DNA of 64,000 bases from Nymphaea colorata (Eukaryota > Streptophyta > Magnoliopsida > Nymphaeales > Nymphaeaceae), in NCBI RefSeq assembly GCF_008831285.2, contig NC_045149.1:1056001-1120000 (forward strand). The letters are read 5' to 3'. Both the position numbers and the translations under genes were made by a program. Positions 46,620 to 59,434 of this stretch are shown piece after piece. Within the stretch, counting starts at the first letter, position 1, and each line of letters begins with the position of its first letter. The notes under the pieces are model-generated. The model searched no databases. It had not been told where the DNA came from and worked only from the letters and a program-made list of their open reading frames with translations.

Positions 46620-47800
46620 TTTATCCTTAAGTCAATAAGAACCTATTAGGAATCTAATACATACCAATAGACTAGCAGGTACCCATGTTGTATATGACTG
46701 CATACATGGATACTCAAAGAATTGTCTAAACTTATTGAGAATGGATCATAAAACATATGCTTTATTGTATTGAAAAATAGATTGTTGTTACATGATGCAT
46801 AAAAAATCACAATTGAAAAACAAATGGCAATGTTTCTCGTGACATTGGGACATGACCAATATAATTGGCATACTCGATATGATCTCAACATTCTAAACAA
46901 ATAATTAGCAAATATGTGAACTCATGCCTTAAATTGATTCTTCACATTGCACATAAATACCTTGGACATAGAGATGGCAATATACTAACCTAAATTAGAA
47001 AAAAACCATGTTTTTTTTCATAATTTAAAGTAAAGAACCACAACTCAATGGACATTATAAATCAAATTTAATGTGATATAGTCTAACGCATGTTATTGTA
47101 TTAATAGATAGTACATATATTCCAGTTTACATCCCAAGAAATGGTCAAAACCGTTGGTGAAATAAAAGAAGATTTTTTATCACAAAATGTTTTAGCTGTG
47201 GTGGAATTTGATATGTGGTTTTACTATGTAGTAGCTGGTTGAAAAGACAACACAACTGATGCAAAAGTATTGTACAGTGCAGTAGATGATGACATTCATC
47301 CATTATGAATGCTACAAGGTAGGAAACTAAACATTAATAGTTTAAATTATTATGGTTAATCAAATTGTCTACTAGCAAAATATAAATTATTGTTTATAGA
47401 ATAGTAAATATTATCTTGTAGATTCTAGATATTTTTTACTTCATATAGAAAATGTAGATACCACCCATCTGAATTAAATGTTGTTGGATCAAGGCAAATC
47501 GAGATGAAAGAAGAATTGTATAACTATAGACACTCACATCTACGTACCACTGTGTAATGAGTATTTAGTTTGCTTAAGCAAGGTTTCCCATTCGAAAAAA
47601 AATCATGCCTTATCCAATAACCCCTCAAGTTCAAATTATACAAAAAACATGTGTTCTGTACAAATTTATAATGCAACGTAGCCCAAACACTGAACAATTT
47701 CTCCCTAATAAGATTACTGAACATAAAGCAAATGATATTACAAATGACGACGAAAAAAGTATTCAACAAGCACAAACACATAATAGTACAATGAACTTTG
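46620..47800 (+). pseudogene. PIF/Harbinger DDE transposase
   Basis: Pieces in order are the N-terminal helical domain (LRMDHKTYALLY, then QMAMFLVTLGHDQ), TYIPVYIPRNGQ, the DDE core (QNVLAVVEFDMWFYYVVAGW, KDNTTDAKVLYSAV), and the C-terminal block (ELYNYRHSHLRTTV, KQGFPFEKK, then MPYPITPQVQIIQK in the frame opening at 47605). The FDM and TDAKVL aspartates match the first two catalytic positions of this superfamily. At least four frame changes and several stops separate the pieces. Confidence 0.75.
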
Positions 47801-49849
47801 TGGTCACATTTCTAATTTCAAGTGGAATGATTATGTTTCAAGTAAGATTTTACTTATATCATCATTATGTTACTTGTGATTGTTTTATTTGTGTAATATG
47901 GCTTTATTACGATTGTATATTTGACTATATTCATAACTCATATGTTTAATCTAACTATTTCATAGTGTTTTTGTTTTTACAAATACAGGAAGTAGACAGT
48001 GAAGCCTCGTTATGTATTATGTGGTTTTTGAGGGAAAGACGAGATGAATATATAATGGCTAAAGGCAGTTTGAGCAACACATCTAAGAAGACTTATTACT
48101 GAGAGTTGTCATAGGTGTCAGCGTGCTTGTAGTAGCTCTAGATTTGTTGTTTTCGGGTTTGTGAACTTTTTATGTCACATTTTGGATCAATGTGTGTTGA
48201 TGTATAGCCTCCAGCAATTAAACATTTTAAGTTGTTTCTGTTTTGATGTTTTGTAGCTTTATTTAATATTGTTGATTTTAACCTAATGACATTTAACCCT
48301 CATGATGTTTTTGTTAGATAAATCAATTTGTATGAATTGATTTTGTTATATAGATATTTTGTGCATTTGTCTTGCTTTAATAGAGTCTTGTTATCAAATA
48401 TGTAGATAAAATGGATCACATATGACTCAAACACTTGATAAAACAAATAAAATAGTCAGAACAGAAAACAAACATCAAATGGGATAGACATCACAACACA
48501 CAAACATTAGACCAAACAGACACCAGAAGAAACAAACGTTAGATAGAACATAACAAAAAACGGTAGACAGAAAGAACATCGTGTTTTATTATTAATACTA
48601 TCAAACAATGGACAAATAATACTATTGACAGATGGACAGAACAAAGGTGTGGTGGACAAGGCATCTTGTCCATTATGCCTAGTGAGACGGTTATCAAACG
48701 ATCACTTATTTACATTTTTCTAAATTGACTTTCCAACAAGGTGTTTCAAAAATCAAACCTCCTTTTTCCTTCAGATATCATGTTTAGTTTGAGCTGAATG
48801 AGGAACAAGACAAATATTTCTACTAATATCTAGATATTATAATTTTTCCTTGAATAAGTGAAGTGATAATCAAACGAATGGCTTCCTACCCATGGAACTG
48901 TTTTGTTATTTGTTCCAACTTTGTGTTGTTTTTTTGATGAATCATCGTGGTTTTAGATAGGTCCTCAACAAAAATAAGACAGTAGTTTTGCTTTTCAACA
49001 AGGATAATGGAAATGCTTAACTATAATAAACTTATAGTATCAGGGAAAAAAAGGAAAAACCCATCAGTCTATAAATAGTGCAAAGGCACATTTTGAATGT
49101 GTTTAAATAAAGTACACGTTTTGGTAAACAATGGTATTGGTAAACAATGGTACACTAAATGATGGAAGAAGGTTGTGAAAGAGCACTTCTTTCTCACTAG
49201 TCGTAAAACAATTATGCTCTAAGGAAACAACAATACTGCTGCATAAATTCTCCACACAAAGTGGCCACTTCATATGATGTAAGTTTCACCACAATTATCG
49301 GAAAATTGGCTGATTCTGGTCATTTCGAAGTGATTTCGATTCGGTGGCCAATTCCAGAGTGCTACATATCAATTGTAAAGTACTGCTTTAGATATATAGT
49401 TCAAGATTTTCATTATTTTAATTAAATTTCACATATTTTTCAAAAATTATTTATTTAAGTTTTTTTTTTTTTAGTTGCAAGTGATTCGGCTGATTTTGAC
49501 GTGGAAAGCTCTCTTTGCAAACATTTTCAGGTGTGTGTTTTTTTTTCCCATTATCAGATCCTTCCTGCTGGACACCCAGTAGCCAAAACGTTGCTCTTTC
49601 ATTAAAAAAGGCGTCTGTACAAGGAGTTGCAGCGATCATCATTCTTATGACACCTACGGTTTGTTACTGGGCAAGTGTCCATTTAAGTACTCAGTTAAAC
49701 TGAGTACTGGGACTCGTTTGGTTTCTTGTAAATGCTTATATACAGCTTGACTACTAGCCCTAAAAATCAGGCGTTCGTCCATATCTTGGAGAACCCAACA
49801 AGGGTTGTTATCTCCTGGCACAAGCCAAAGCCAAAGGATGTCTTGGGCT

Positions 49850-50345
49850 TAGGAATGTCAATGCAATATATTCGAATTAGATATCTGATTGAAGGTTGGA
49901 AATAAGGAAAACAAAATTAACATCTAATTAAAAAATCGGATCAGACTGGAATTTAAGAAATGATCTCCAATCAGATTCGAATTTGGACTTTGGTTTTAAA
50001 TAAATCTCCAATCAGATTTGGGTTTAGATTTAGATTTAGATTTAATTTGAAAAATATACAAATACGTTTTGGAATTTGGATCTTAACATGTCATAGTGTG
50101 GTTCCAATTTGGAAGTTTATTTAAAAGTGAGAGACAAATTCGAATGTGGAAAAAAATGGATTCATATCAAATTCGGCAATTTACTTAAAGTGAGATTCAG
50201 ATTCAGATTTGGAAGAGAACCAAAAAAATCGACGCATATCGAGTTAGAATTGTGATTTTAAAAAATCGGATCCAAATATGGCTTAAAACTTTTAACATCC
50301 AATAGATTGGATACGTAAAGAGTATTCAATATGTTGCCAAGGAAG
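49850..50345. repeat. Degenerate element related to 26025-26411
   Basis: It starts TAGGAATGTCAATGCAATAT and ends CAATATGTTGCCAAGGAA, imperfect inverted ends. The interior is full of AATCAGATT/GGATTTAGATTT words and has AGAGTATTCAATATG near the right end. The right end, reverse-complemented, resembles the left end of 26025-26411 (GTCAACATAT then TACTCTTTA). No target duplication is clear. Confidence 0.45.
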
Positions 50346-51269
50346 CAAGGGTACACTAATCACGAGGTTAGGCTTGTCAATACAAGCAACTATCTCAAAT
50401 CGAGTACAGTTTTCTATGTAATAAATCAAAAGTACATTAACAATGTCATCAACATCAACGTGAACCATTTATTATTGGTTGAAAGGTCTTTTTAAATATG
50501 AAAGATATAAAAGGTTCATTCATTAGGCAATGCAACTGAAGGTATCATTGAGCAAAACGATAAGGCTCCCATACCAATACTAAGAACGTTAGCACAATCG
50601 AGCTCTTTCCGTAGAATATTAAGAATTGAGATGACCTGTCTGGACCTTTTTCACAGATTAATTTCTAAGAGGTATTTTATTTTAGGAGAATTTTATTACA
50701 ATAGTTATTTTGTAAAACTGCTGTGAGCTGTCTAAATTTCAACGCGTACCAAGTGTCACAATAACAAATATCACTTTTAAACCGGCCAGAACATGGTGTA
50801 CCATTCCGAAAAATAATTAGGAATGGTTGGAAGGTCACTCCTAGACTATTCCTAGAACTGGTGTTCCCGTTCTTAGTAATCTTTATTAGCAATGGTCTTT
50901 CATGTGTTTGTAAAACTACAAATTATAATTACGTTTGCATCAATATTGTTAAATGTGGTGAGGCGAAGTGAAATTCTAAACATGTGAAACCACGCAAAGC
51001 CACACGAAGCACAGTGAAGTGTAAGTTTCAGAATAAGAAAATATCAAAGTATATAATATCCATAAAAATAATTTCAAAAATGAAAACCAACAACCAAAAT
51101 AACATGTAAATAAATAACAAATGTGAGGTGGAAAGCAGAAGTAACCGTTGGCTTTGGAGAGACTCAGATAGGGAAACTCACAGAACGCTCTATGTGTGAC
51201 TGTGAAAGCCAATTAAAAAAACACAAATGCTAATAAAAACTTCGGAAACGAGGTTTTTATAGGAAAGAA

Positions 51270-51440
51270 AAGGGTCGTCCCTGAGGCACATGCCTCAGGC
51301 ATGACGCACACATCCGCTAGAGGTGTGCGCCTCACTGAATGAAGTGTGTGCTTCAGGTAACATACACTCCACTCAATAGTTTTTAAGTGTTTTCTTTGGC
51401 GAAGCGCAAAGAGGAGCGTGCTTCACGCCTCAAAAGGACA
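51270..51440. repeat. GAGGC/GCCTC-rich palindromic zone
   Basis: Short inverted words recur: GAGGCACATGCCTCAGGCAT, GTGTGCGCCTCACT, GTGTGTGCTTCAGG, GTGCTTCACGCCTCAAAAGG. Such GCCTCA-rich blocks are familiar in plant repeats, but I cannot name an element. Confidence 0.4.
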
Positions 51441-51735
51441 TGCTGATTTGCTATACAGTGCCTGAATCATGATGGACAAAGAAAGAGAACTGTTCATCGT
51501 TTTGATCCGACCACTCTGTGATTCATTTTTTTTATTATATATTTTTTAATCGATTGGGAAACCCGCGAGTCTCTCCCTGCTCTGTGTTCGGGCGTAAGGC
51601 GTCAGACGCATGCCAGCACCACCACCAATGACCGCCGGCCACCCCAGTGCTTCCCCAGCCCCAGGAGATCAAGTTGGGTGGCCATTCGACCGGAGCAGTG
51701 CACCCCACCAGCTGGATTCTGTTCACTATCCATTG

Positions 51736-51738
<3 letters not shown>

Positions 51739-51787
<49 letters not shown>
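51739..51787. repeat. (TA)n(GA)n microsatellite
   Basis: TA run of about 17 units followed by about 8 GA units. Confidence 0.95.
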
Positions 51788-52732
51788 CGATAAAGTAGAA
51801 ATATATAACAAAATGTGTGTGTGAGAGAGAGAGAGAGGGAGTCATTCGGCAACAATGATTCAAATTTATCTATCTTAAATATACTAATTATATTATAGAA
51901 AATAAACTTATTATAGTTAATGAAGATATGGAAAAGAAATTCATGATTTCATATGTAATTAGCGCCACCTCCATCTGCATCTTCCTCTTTAATGGCTTCT
52001 CACATACAAATCATAACTAAAATATTAGATTTATTTATCAATAATTCTAGAACCTTTCTATTAATGTGTAATCAAAAGATTGGCTATCAGCGAGGTGTTT
52101 TTCGGTGAAGCTATTTTTCTGGAAAGAATTTAAAGAAAATCTCAGCAATTTTTTTAAAAAAAAAAAATCAGTAAAACAAAAAACAGAACTTGAAGGCGTA
52201 AAGCTTGCTGCTCCTCTATAGAATAGTTAAAACTTTAAAAAGATTAGGACAACATGTGAGAGTGAAGGAATGCGCCAAAGGCCCTACTGCGGGACAGCAA
52301 GTCTTCCCCCTCCTCACGTCAGCAATGCCCAAGCCCCAAACCTTACCGTGGCGGGAAAAAGGGCTTGAAGGCCCTAATCCTCTTTTGCTTTTCTGTTTTT
52401 GCTATTAAAAAGAAGAAAAGAGTTCAAAACCGTGCTGCTACAACTTTTTCATTACAAAACTACCCCTTTAAAAAATGAAATGGAGCACGTGCAGTTTAAA
52501 GTTTTAAATTTTTTCAACAAATACCGACAATGACCCTGTTTAAGCGCAGCTTTAGACAGTGATGAAAAAAACGCTGTAAAATCGAGTTTTTATCGCGATA
52601 AAATCGCGATACAAGCTCATCTGTTCTTCTGCACCGCCATACTGCAACTGCCCTCTTGATAAGTAAGACTGGTGAACGCTCAGAATATCAGAAAAGAAAA
52701 AAGAATAGCGGTCATACCTTTCTAATATGCAG

Positions 52733-54573
52733 AGGTACGTGGAACTCGCATGCTGGAACACCTTCTCAAGTAAATATCTGAAGGATAGAACACTATAGCA
52801 CCTATGGACACAACCTAGTGAAACACCAACTTAGTGTCCAAAGTATGACATAACTCTGTTTAACTACCACAAAGAATTTCAGAAGCAAAGATAGAATTCT
52901 CAAATTGCATTGAATATATTGGGAATGATTACTTCTACATGAAAGAAAGATGCATATAGCAGATGAAAATCAACAGAATCAAAGAATGCTTGCATAGTTG
53001 CGAAAGAGGAAGATGCAATAGAGCTGCATTTTGACCTGCTTTCATAACCAAACCCAAGCAAAGCAAATGATGAATAATTACCCAATAGATGACCAAACCA
53101 ATGCTTGTTAAAGCAAGTTAACTGACTAGTTTAGCAAGCGTCTAAGAGACAGAGAAGTTTGAGACAGAGAAGCAAACTTCCGATTATATGCCAAAATGAA
53201 AATATGCGTTCAGAAATTCTCATCCAAAGTCTATTTTGTTGTTTAAGCATATTATGTTGAGCTGCTGCTTGCAGCTAAGTGCGTATACAACACAAAACTT
53301 AACAATGTTCTTGTCTCTAATTAGTGAAAGTTAGGCACCTAATAAGGTATTCCTTGGAGAAATGCTATATATGATGCATGAAACGATATATTTTAAAAGA
53401 AAACAAAAAGGAAAATAAGTAAAACATCATTAGAAAAAGGTTCAAAGTCAAAATATCAGTAAGCAAGCAACTGTGTCACTTATGGCCTATTGTAGCAAAA
53501 TATTGTATTAGCATAAAAGAATTAGGAAGTGAGAACACTTTAAGTATGGACTTTTTAGGCTTCAAGACTTGTGGAGCTATCTCATTTTTTAATTAGAAAA
53601 TTCAGGTAGCTAGAAGAGAGAGAGAGAGAGAGAGGTCTAGAGAGAGATAGAGAGGTCATATCTTGTAGAGCGCTATCTAATATGATTCGCTAACTTCATC
53701 ATTGTAAGCTAAATTAATCCAACCAAATATGTGCACATATAAAAAGTTTGAAATGCAAAAACAAATTTAATAGCAACAGCTTTGAATTACTAACATCCTG
53801 CAATTCAATAAGAATATGGAGTAAACAAGGAATACCTGACAAATATCAACTTTGTTCTCTCTCTTCCCTCAAAGTCTTGCTGAAACTCATGACACTGTTC
53901 CCCTTGTTCCTTCAGAGGATTTCGCTGAAGATCTTGAAGCTAGCCGGGCAACTCCAGAGCATAAATTCAAGCAACCAAGCAGAGGTGGATGGTTCAACAA
54001 GGATGGACGAGTGGGCAGCTTCTTGCAGCTGCTTCAAGTTTATACACATATATAGATGTATACCCATGAAAAGCTTCTTGTGGATGTCTGGTTAATTGGG
54101 TTATGTTTGTCTGTCTCGCTCTACATGAGTCCTAGAAACTGTGATTCTCACATATTTTGGCTTGTTATGCACTGTCATTACTCAAGTTATAATTTTGTTT
54201 TCATGATTAAATGTTCCCGCTATGTTGAAAAAAAAAATTGGGTCAAAACTTGGGTCATGGCAAGTACTGTGCAGTAGATTTTCTTTCTCACCATTGTTCT
54301 CAAGGCAGCAATTGACCTGTTGTGGTCATGCGGACTGAGAGGCCGATCGACAGTGAAAAGCACGGCAGTAGCCATGGCAATCAATGGCAACGGAGGAGAG
54401 GAAACTTGTCCTCTTCTTCTTTCTCCGTCTTGTAGGAGAAATTAGTCCGTTGTGATGAACAGATGATTGCAATTCAAGCTGCAACAATGATGAGAAGCAT
54501 GATGGCAAGGAATGCTGAAACAATGATGGCTATGCGAGAGAGGGACCTATCATCTACACATAGGAAAGGATGA
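52733..54573 (+). CDS. Unrecognised host gene, last three exons (predicted)
   Basis: Three exon-like pieces fit in phase. Exon at 52733-52769: acceptor TATGCAG, GTRMLEHLL, donor AA|GTAAAT. Exon at 53875-54037: pyrimidine-rich acceptor, LAETHDTVPLVPSEDFAEDL through KQPSRGGWFNKDGR to FLQLLQ, weak donor A|GTTTAT. Terminal exon at 54436-54573: strong acceptor TTTCTCCGTCTTGTAG, 45 codons including a methionine-rich helix (IQAATMMRSMMARNAETMMA), stop at 54571. The frame is kept across both introns. I do not recognise the family. If the second exon is not spliced, its frame ends at 54055. Upstream exons were not found. The smallest exon is the least certain. Confidence 0.38.
53613..53650. repeat. 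(GA)n-rich microsatellite
   Basis: GA run of about 10 units, interrupted by TCTAGAGAGAGATAGAGAGG. Confidence 0.9.
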
Positions 54574-57500
54574 AGGATTTTCCTGTGTTCTGATGCAAGT
54601 CGAGAATTCTAGTATCAAACTTGTAATTTGAGATTTAGGTCACAAACTGGTTCTGACCAACCATTCCTAAATCCAACGTTTGGTGTAGTGAGTATAAAGC
54701 CTTAGGAGCACGGTTTGTATTCTAGTTAATCCAGAGTATGTAAATAATTTTGCTTTCAAATTTCTCATCTATAGAAACAAGAAATTTCAAGCCAAAGGTG
54801 AGGAGGGTAAGAAGGGAGTTATGAAGAGTGTCAAGGCAAAAAACCTCAATCAAACCTAGCTCAGTCACTTTACACCTTTAAGACTTTCCAAAATGTTGTC
54901 CTCCTGAGGCACGGTTGTTTGGGCTTAACAGAAGTTTACCTCCTCAAGTGCAAGCCATTGACTCCTCTAGTGTATTAATGAATTAGCTAGGTATATAACA
55001 GCAGCAGCAGCAGCATACAACAATAACATTTCAAGGGTAGTTGCGATAACAAGAAAAATCTGATGGGCAGCTGCAATACTAAAAAAAAAGGGCAAGTTAA
55101 TATAAGCAGTCTTTTTTCCATTGACAAGGGCCAATGAAAACAATTGCATATTTTGCATGGCAGTAAACATGTAAGAGCCAATCATCCAACCCATCTGTGC
55201 AGGTAAATGACAAACAACAAGGATTTGAATGCCTAACATATGATAGTGCCGCATATAAAAGTGGTTCCTTTAATTTCAATATCAAAACTAGATGCAACCA
55301 ATGTGGAGAAGAACTACACCTCTGATATAGAAGACTAGAACTTGCCACAGAAGAAAATGCATGACTTCCTACCAAACAGCTTTATTTGTTTTAGTTATGG
55401 AGTAACAAGAATGGCCTAGGAGCTGTAAACCAATATGAAATCCTATCAAATGATTGTATATGTGGAAGGTAGATCCCTACTGAAAGGGAAGCACCTGGCT
55501 TCTGGGTTAGCTTGCATATACTCTACTTGAATGCTCTTTGTTTTGGCAACTTTTGCAATTTACTGTGATAATTGCAGCCCATCAGAAAAGTCTGTGCCAA
55601 GAATGATTATTTCGTCCAGATATGGAGAAGCTGAATCTGTGAATCTGACAGTATTGTATTGCAATCACTCGCTACATCATGTATTGAATCTGTGTATTAT
55701 AACCAGATGTGCAGCATTACTCATGCATATTCTTATTTACTCATGTTGTCACCGATTTTCTCTTTAGAAGTGATGCCCAAACACCTCCGACTTGGCATGT
55801 TTTCTGGGAGCTGTGTACTGAAATCAGGCTGAAGATATATAGACATGAACTGGAAATGCAGTATATTTGACTTCAAAGAAAAAGGAAATGGTTGGTTTCA
55901 CTGCATCCATAATTATGCAATTGCATATAGGAAAACAACAGCGAAATAAATGGAGACATTAAATATGCATATGACAAATTGGTTATGGCAAAAGAATTTT
56001 AAAATAATATTTATGCAGTGATAGGTGTCATATTCTTAATCAAGGTTGTGGGAGATAATGATAATAATGTGCATCAGATTCAGGCTGGTGTGATCACTTG
56101 AGATATGACAAACCAAAAAAGATCGATCATAGATTTCAGTGACCCACACTATCGAGTAAAATTGGTTTACTAGTGGTATGCAAAGAACTTTTGAAAGGAA
56201 AAAATTGCAGAAAAATAAGACACTACAAACTAGAGATTTGCTTTATCCCTGTTGCTCAATGCAAACAAGTTTAATGGTTGAAAAAATCAGGACCTTACTC
56301 CAAAGAAACATGATCCAGGACATGAATTTTAACAAAACAATCATTTTGAACCCATCTGTACTGTTAGATTGAGTGAAGCTGCTTTTTAGCCTAAGGCACA
56401 TTGGTGTCCATTCAGTTTATATATATATAGACACACACACACACACAACTTCAGTCTGATCGCATCTGAACCATTGGAAAGTTAAATTCACAGTCACAGG
56501 AAAAGAAGACGGACAAGAGCGGTTTCCACAAAATCGTTCTTACATGCATGATGCATCGTCAGTCAACAACAGTGAAAATTTTCCAAAATAAACTGATACG
56601 ATGGTTTGATGTTGTTAGCATCATATGTTTCTTAACCCTATTAATCATACATTCAAGAAAACCCTGTAAATTAAAAATAAGTGCAATAAAATTTTCATCG
56701 AGATGGACGAAAAGCACACCACGTTAGTGTCTGTTATCATCTATTTTGGCAAGTGATGCATGAGTTTGAAAGAAGGTACTAAAAGTATAAAAATGGTAGA
56801 GCAATTACCATCTGCAATACCTAAAACACAAAAGCTGGTTTTAACAACAGAAATGGGAACGAATCACAAGATCATGACAAATCATAAACAAAAATATCAA
56901 TCAAGGAACCTGTTACACTAGATTGCTCAAAACTCATACTAAAACAGCCATAAAAAGTATTTCAAGCTTCCACAAGCACGGTATCCTCGTACTAGCACAC
57001 AACAGAAAGATGGGAAAGGCAACAACCAAAAAGAAATTTCTGGACACAAAGCTGAAGAAATTTGAAGATTTCTTTATTGAGTTCTAATTTCATATTGCTT
57101 ACAAGTGGAGTTTTAGTTAGCAATAGTGGTGGAACAAGACACTAAAACGTGACCAAGAAAAGCAAGAACATAGCATAGTTGAGGAAATACATAAATGCCA
57201 TTATTAAGCAACACAGAACTTCATCAGAAAATGAACATGCTGTGAGACTCAACTGATGAAACATAACATGAGAAACACAATTGGACCAGCACAGGTGGTA
57301 AGCAGGTGGCAAGAGGAAAATATGAACATGTCAAGTCGAAGCCCCTTCTCAAGTCCTAACCCAGTCGTCCTGTTTATCTGCTTTTTCCCTTCTCGTTCTC
57401 CTCGTAAGACTTGATGGTCGAGGCTCATGCACAATTCAAAAAGGAATATAATATATAATCAGAAGACATAATTGGTGTTTGGATTTATTTCTTGTTCAGT

Positions 57501-58480
57501 TTAGATATCATTTCTACCTTCTCTTGCATTATTGGATGACAGGCCTGTTTATATTTTTAAGCATTGCAAATGTACAAGAACAATACATCAATATTTACAA
57601 AAAAAAGAAGCAGGGAACGATGACCCTCCTCTTCTTGTTAGGATTTAGGTGTTCATTTTCATATCAAGATCATCTCATCCTTATACCTTTCTATCATCTA
57701 ACTCACTTTTTCCTGCATGTCATCTTTCCACTAGCATACACTGAAGGTATGCAACAAAAGCAGCTCGTTACCACCATACAGGCAATCCTCCCTGTCCTTT
57801 ATGTTGGTTACCACTCTCTTGCAACAGAGGCACAGAACTGACCATCAAACAACAAAAAGGAAAAGCAAATTCAAAAGTCTATGATCCATTTACCAACTCA
57901 GAAACCAGAAAATAACCCCGTAACAGAAAGTGAGAACACCACATTCTGGTGCAGACTACAGACATCAAACTGTAAAAAAATGAAAACGTTCAGAGGATAA
58001 CACATGATTCTATTATCATGTAAGGTCATAGAAAAATATAACTGCTTATATACAAACAAACCAGGCATGTCAACAGCTCTGCTTGCAGCTGCCAGCTTCA
58101 CAACATGAGCATTTATTGTTGAGAAGAAAAATATGGTGCTCCTGCAACATCATTTATAACATGACAATAAAAGTACTTGCCCAAAGCATATGCAAAAGAT
58201 TTAGAAGTATGTAATTATGTTCAAGCATGTATATGCGTGTTAATGAGGAATGTTTGAGTGGCCAGAGGCAGTTGAATTATGTCAAAGGTTTGTAAGCTTC
58301 ATCTACAAAAGAAATGATAAAGTAGCTGAAATTGCAATGTGGAAGGTGCCCGACTCCAAAATCTAGATGTAGGTTGCACAAACACACGAGAAACATGGCT
58401 TGCTTCGACCATGCCAAACCCATGTAGGATACCTGGCTGTTCGCATTAAAACTACATCAAAAGACACACTGGTTTGACAC
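54574..58480. other. Intergenic DNA
   Basis: Many short frames but none with a recognised motif. Simple repeats include CAGCAGCAGCAG near 55000 and a TA/CA run at 56418-56448. This separates the two host genes, which face each other: plus strand on the left, minus strand on the right. Confidence 0.45.
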
Positions 58481-59231
58481 ATTGTCACATATACTGTGTA
58501 CGGGTATTATACAGCGAGTTATTTCTCGGGTATAATACGGCAAAATTATATAACTCAGGAAAATCTCGAGAAATTTTTTAATAACTGAAAAAATCCTAAA
58601 AGTTAGGTAAAAGTAAAATCAATAAATAAAATTAATAATAAGACTCTGAAAAATGATTAAATAAAATCATAAACATAATAGGATGTGGGTGAAAAGTAGT
58701 ACATTAAAAGAAAATAATAGAGATATGTAAGATTTACGAAATAATAAATTTGTTTGGTCTCCATGCTAGACCCAATTTACTCAGTCGCATGATATGAAGG
58801 CTGAGTTAATGAAGGAGTTAATGCTATGGGTTAGGGGTTTCATAGGAGCAGCTGGGCTCTCTCGCCCTCTCTTCTTTATTGCATCTAATTTTCTGTAAAC
58901 CAGCTCTCTCTCCTCTTTATTACATAATTAATCTTCATTACTACATGCACCTTTCAGCACTCTCTCTTCTTTATTATGCTTAATTTTCTAGTTAATCACC
59001 TCTCTCTCTGATTTAATGCATTTTAAAGATAGAAACTCACGGTTTGGCTGAATACTTAAAAAAATCTAACATCCAGTAAAAAAACGCAAAAAAGGAGCGA
59101 AAAAAACATGTATTTTTTATTTTCTGACGTCTTTTTGTAAAATACGCGTTTTATTGACGTTTTATATGGCTGAATTATATTTAATGTATTTATCGCGCTT
59201 TTTTCTAATAAAACACAATATTTGTGACAAT
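58481..59231. mobile_element. MITE-like element with inverted ends (about 750 bp)
   Basis: The left end ATTGTCACATATACTGTGT and the right end ACACAATATTTGTGACAAT are inverted repeats with a few mismatches. No coding is present. The interior has three loosely repeated CTCTCTTCTTTATT..TAATTTTCT units (58855-59010) and T-rich blocks. No clear target duplication was found, so superfamily is unknown. Confidence 0.5.
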
Positions 59232-59385
59232 TTAAAAGTTAAAACCAGGTAGATAACATGATTTTAGCATCATCCAGATGGAACATTAGCAATTGCCAAA
59301 AGGCAAACTGTTCCATCTTCAATCAGAAAAGTGTATACAAATTTTGAATGAGTTCCAGACAGAGCAACCCTCTAGTAGTCATATA

Positions 59386-59434
<49 letters not shown>

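Larger units (their letters stand above)
45296..48705 (+). mobile_element. PIF/Harbinger DNA transposon fossil
   Basis: The two genes typical of PIF/Harbinger are visible in order on the plus strand: a Myb/SANT-like protein (about 45690-46300) and a DDE transposase (about 46620-47800). A palindromic zone with GTGTTTGATAAGG (45301) and TTCTCTTATCAAAAAC (45376) marks the left side. TTATCAAACGATCACTTA near 48691, the reverse complement of AGTGATCGTTTGATAA, marks the right. The ends are therefore approximate, and no clean TAA-type target duplication was found. All coding is broken. Confidence 0.7.
48706..52732. other. Intergenic DNA with degenerate repeats
   Basis: No gene was recognised. It holds the repeat at 49850-50345, the GAGGCGC-type zone at 51270-51440, a TA/GA microsatellite, and otherwise AT-rich sequence. 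Confidence 0.45.

Noticed and set aside
54220-54232. A-run after the exon at 53875-54037, read as a processed pseudogene tail
   Set aside because: The strong acceptor at 54435 with an in-phase exon makes an intron more likely than a retrocopy tail.
57345-57440. Minus-strand frame ending KADKQDDWVRT as a possible terminal exon
   Set aside because: Weak acceptor, no upstream partner in phase, and no evidence linking it to the TIR-NB gene.
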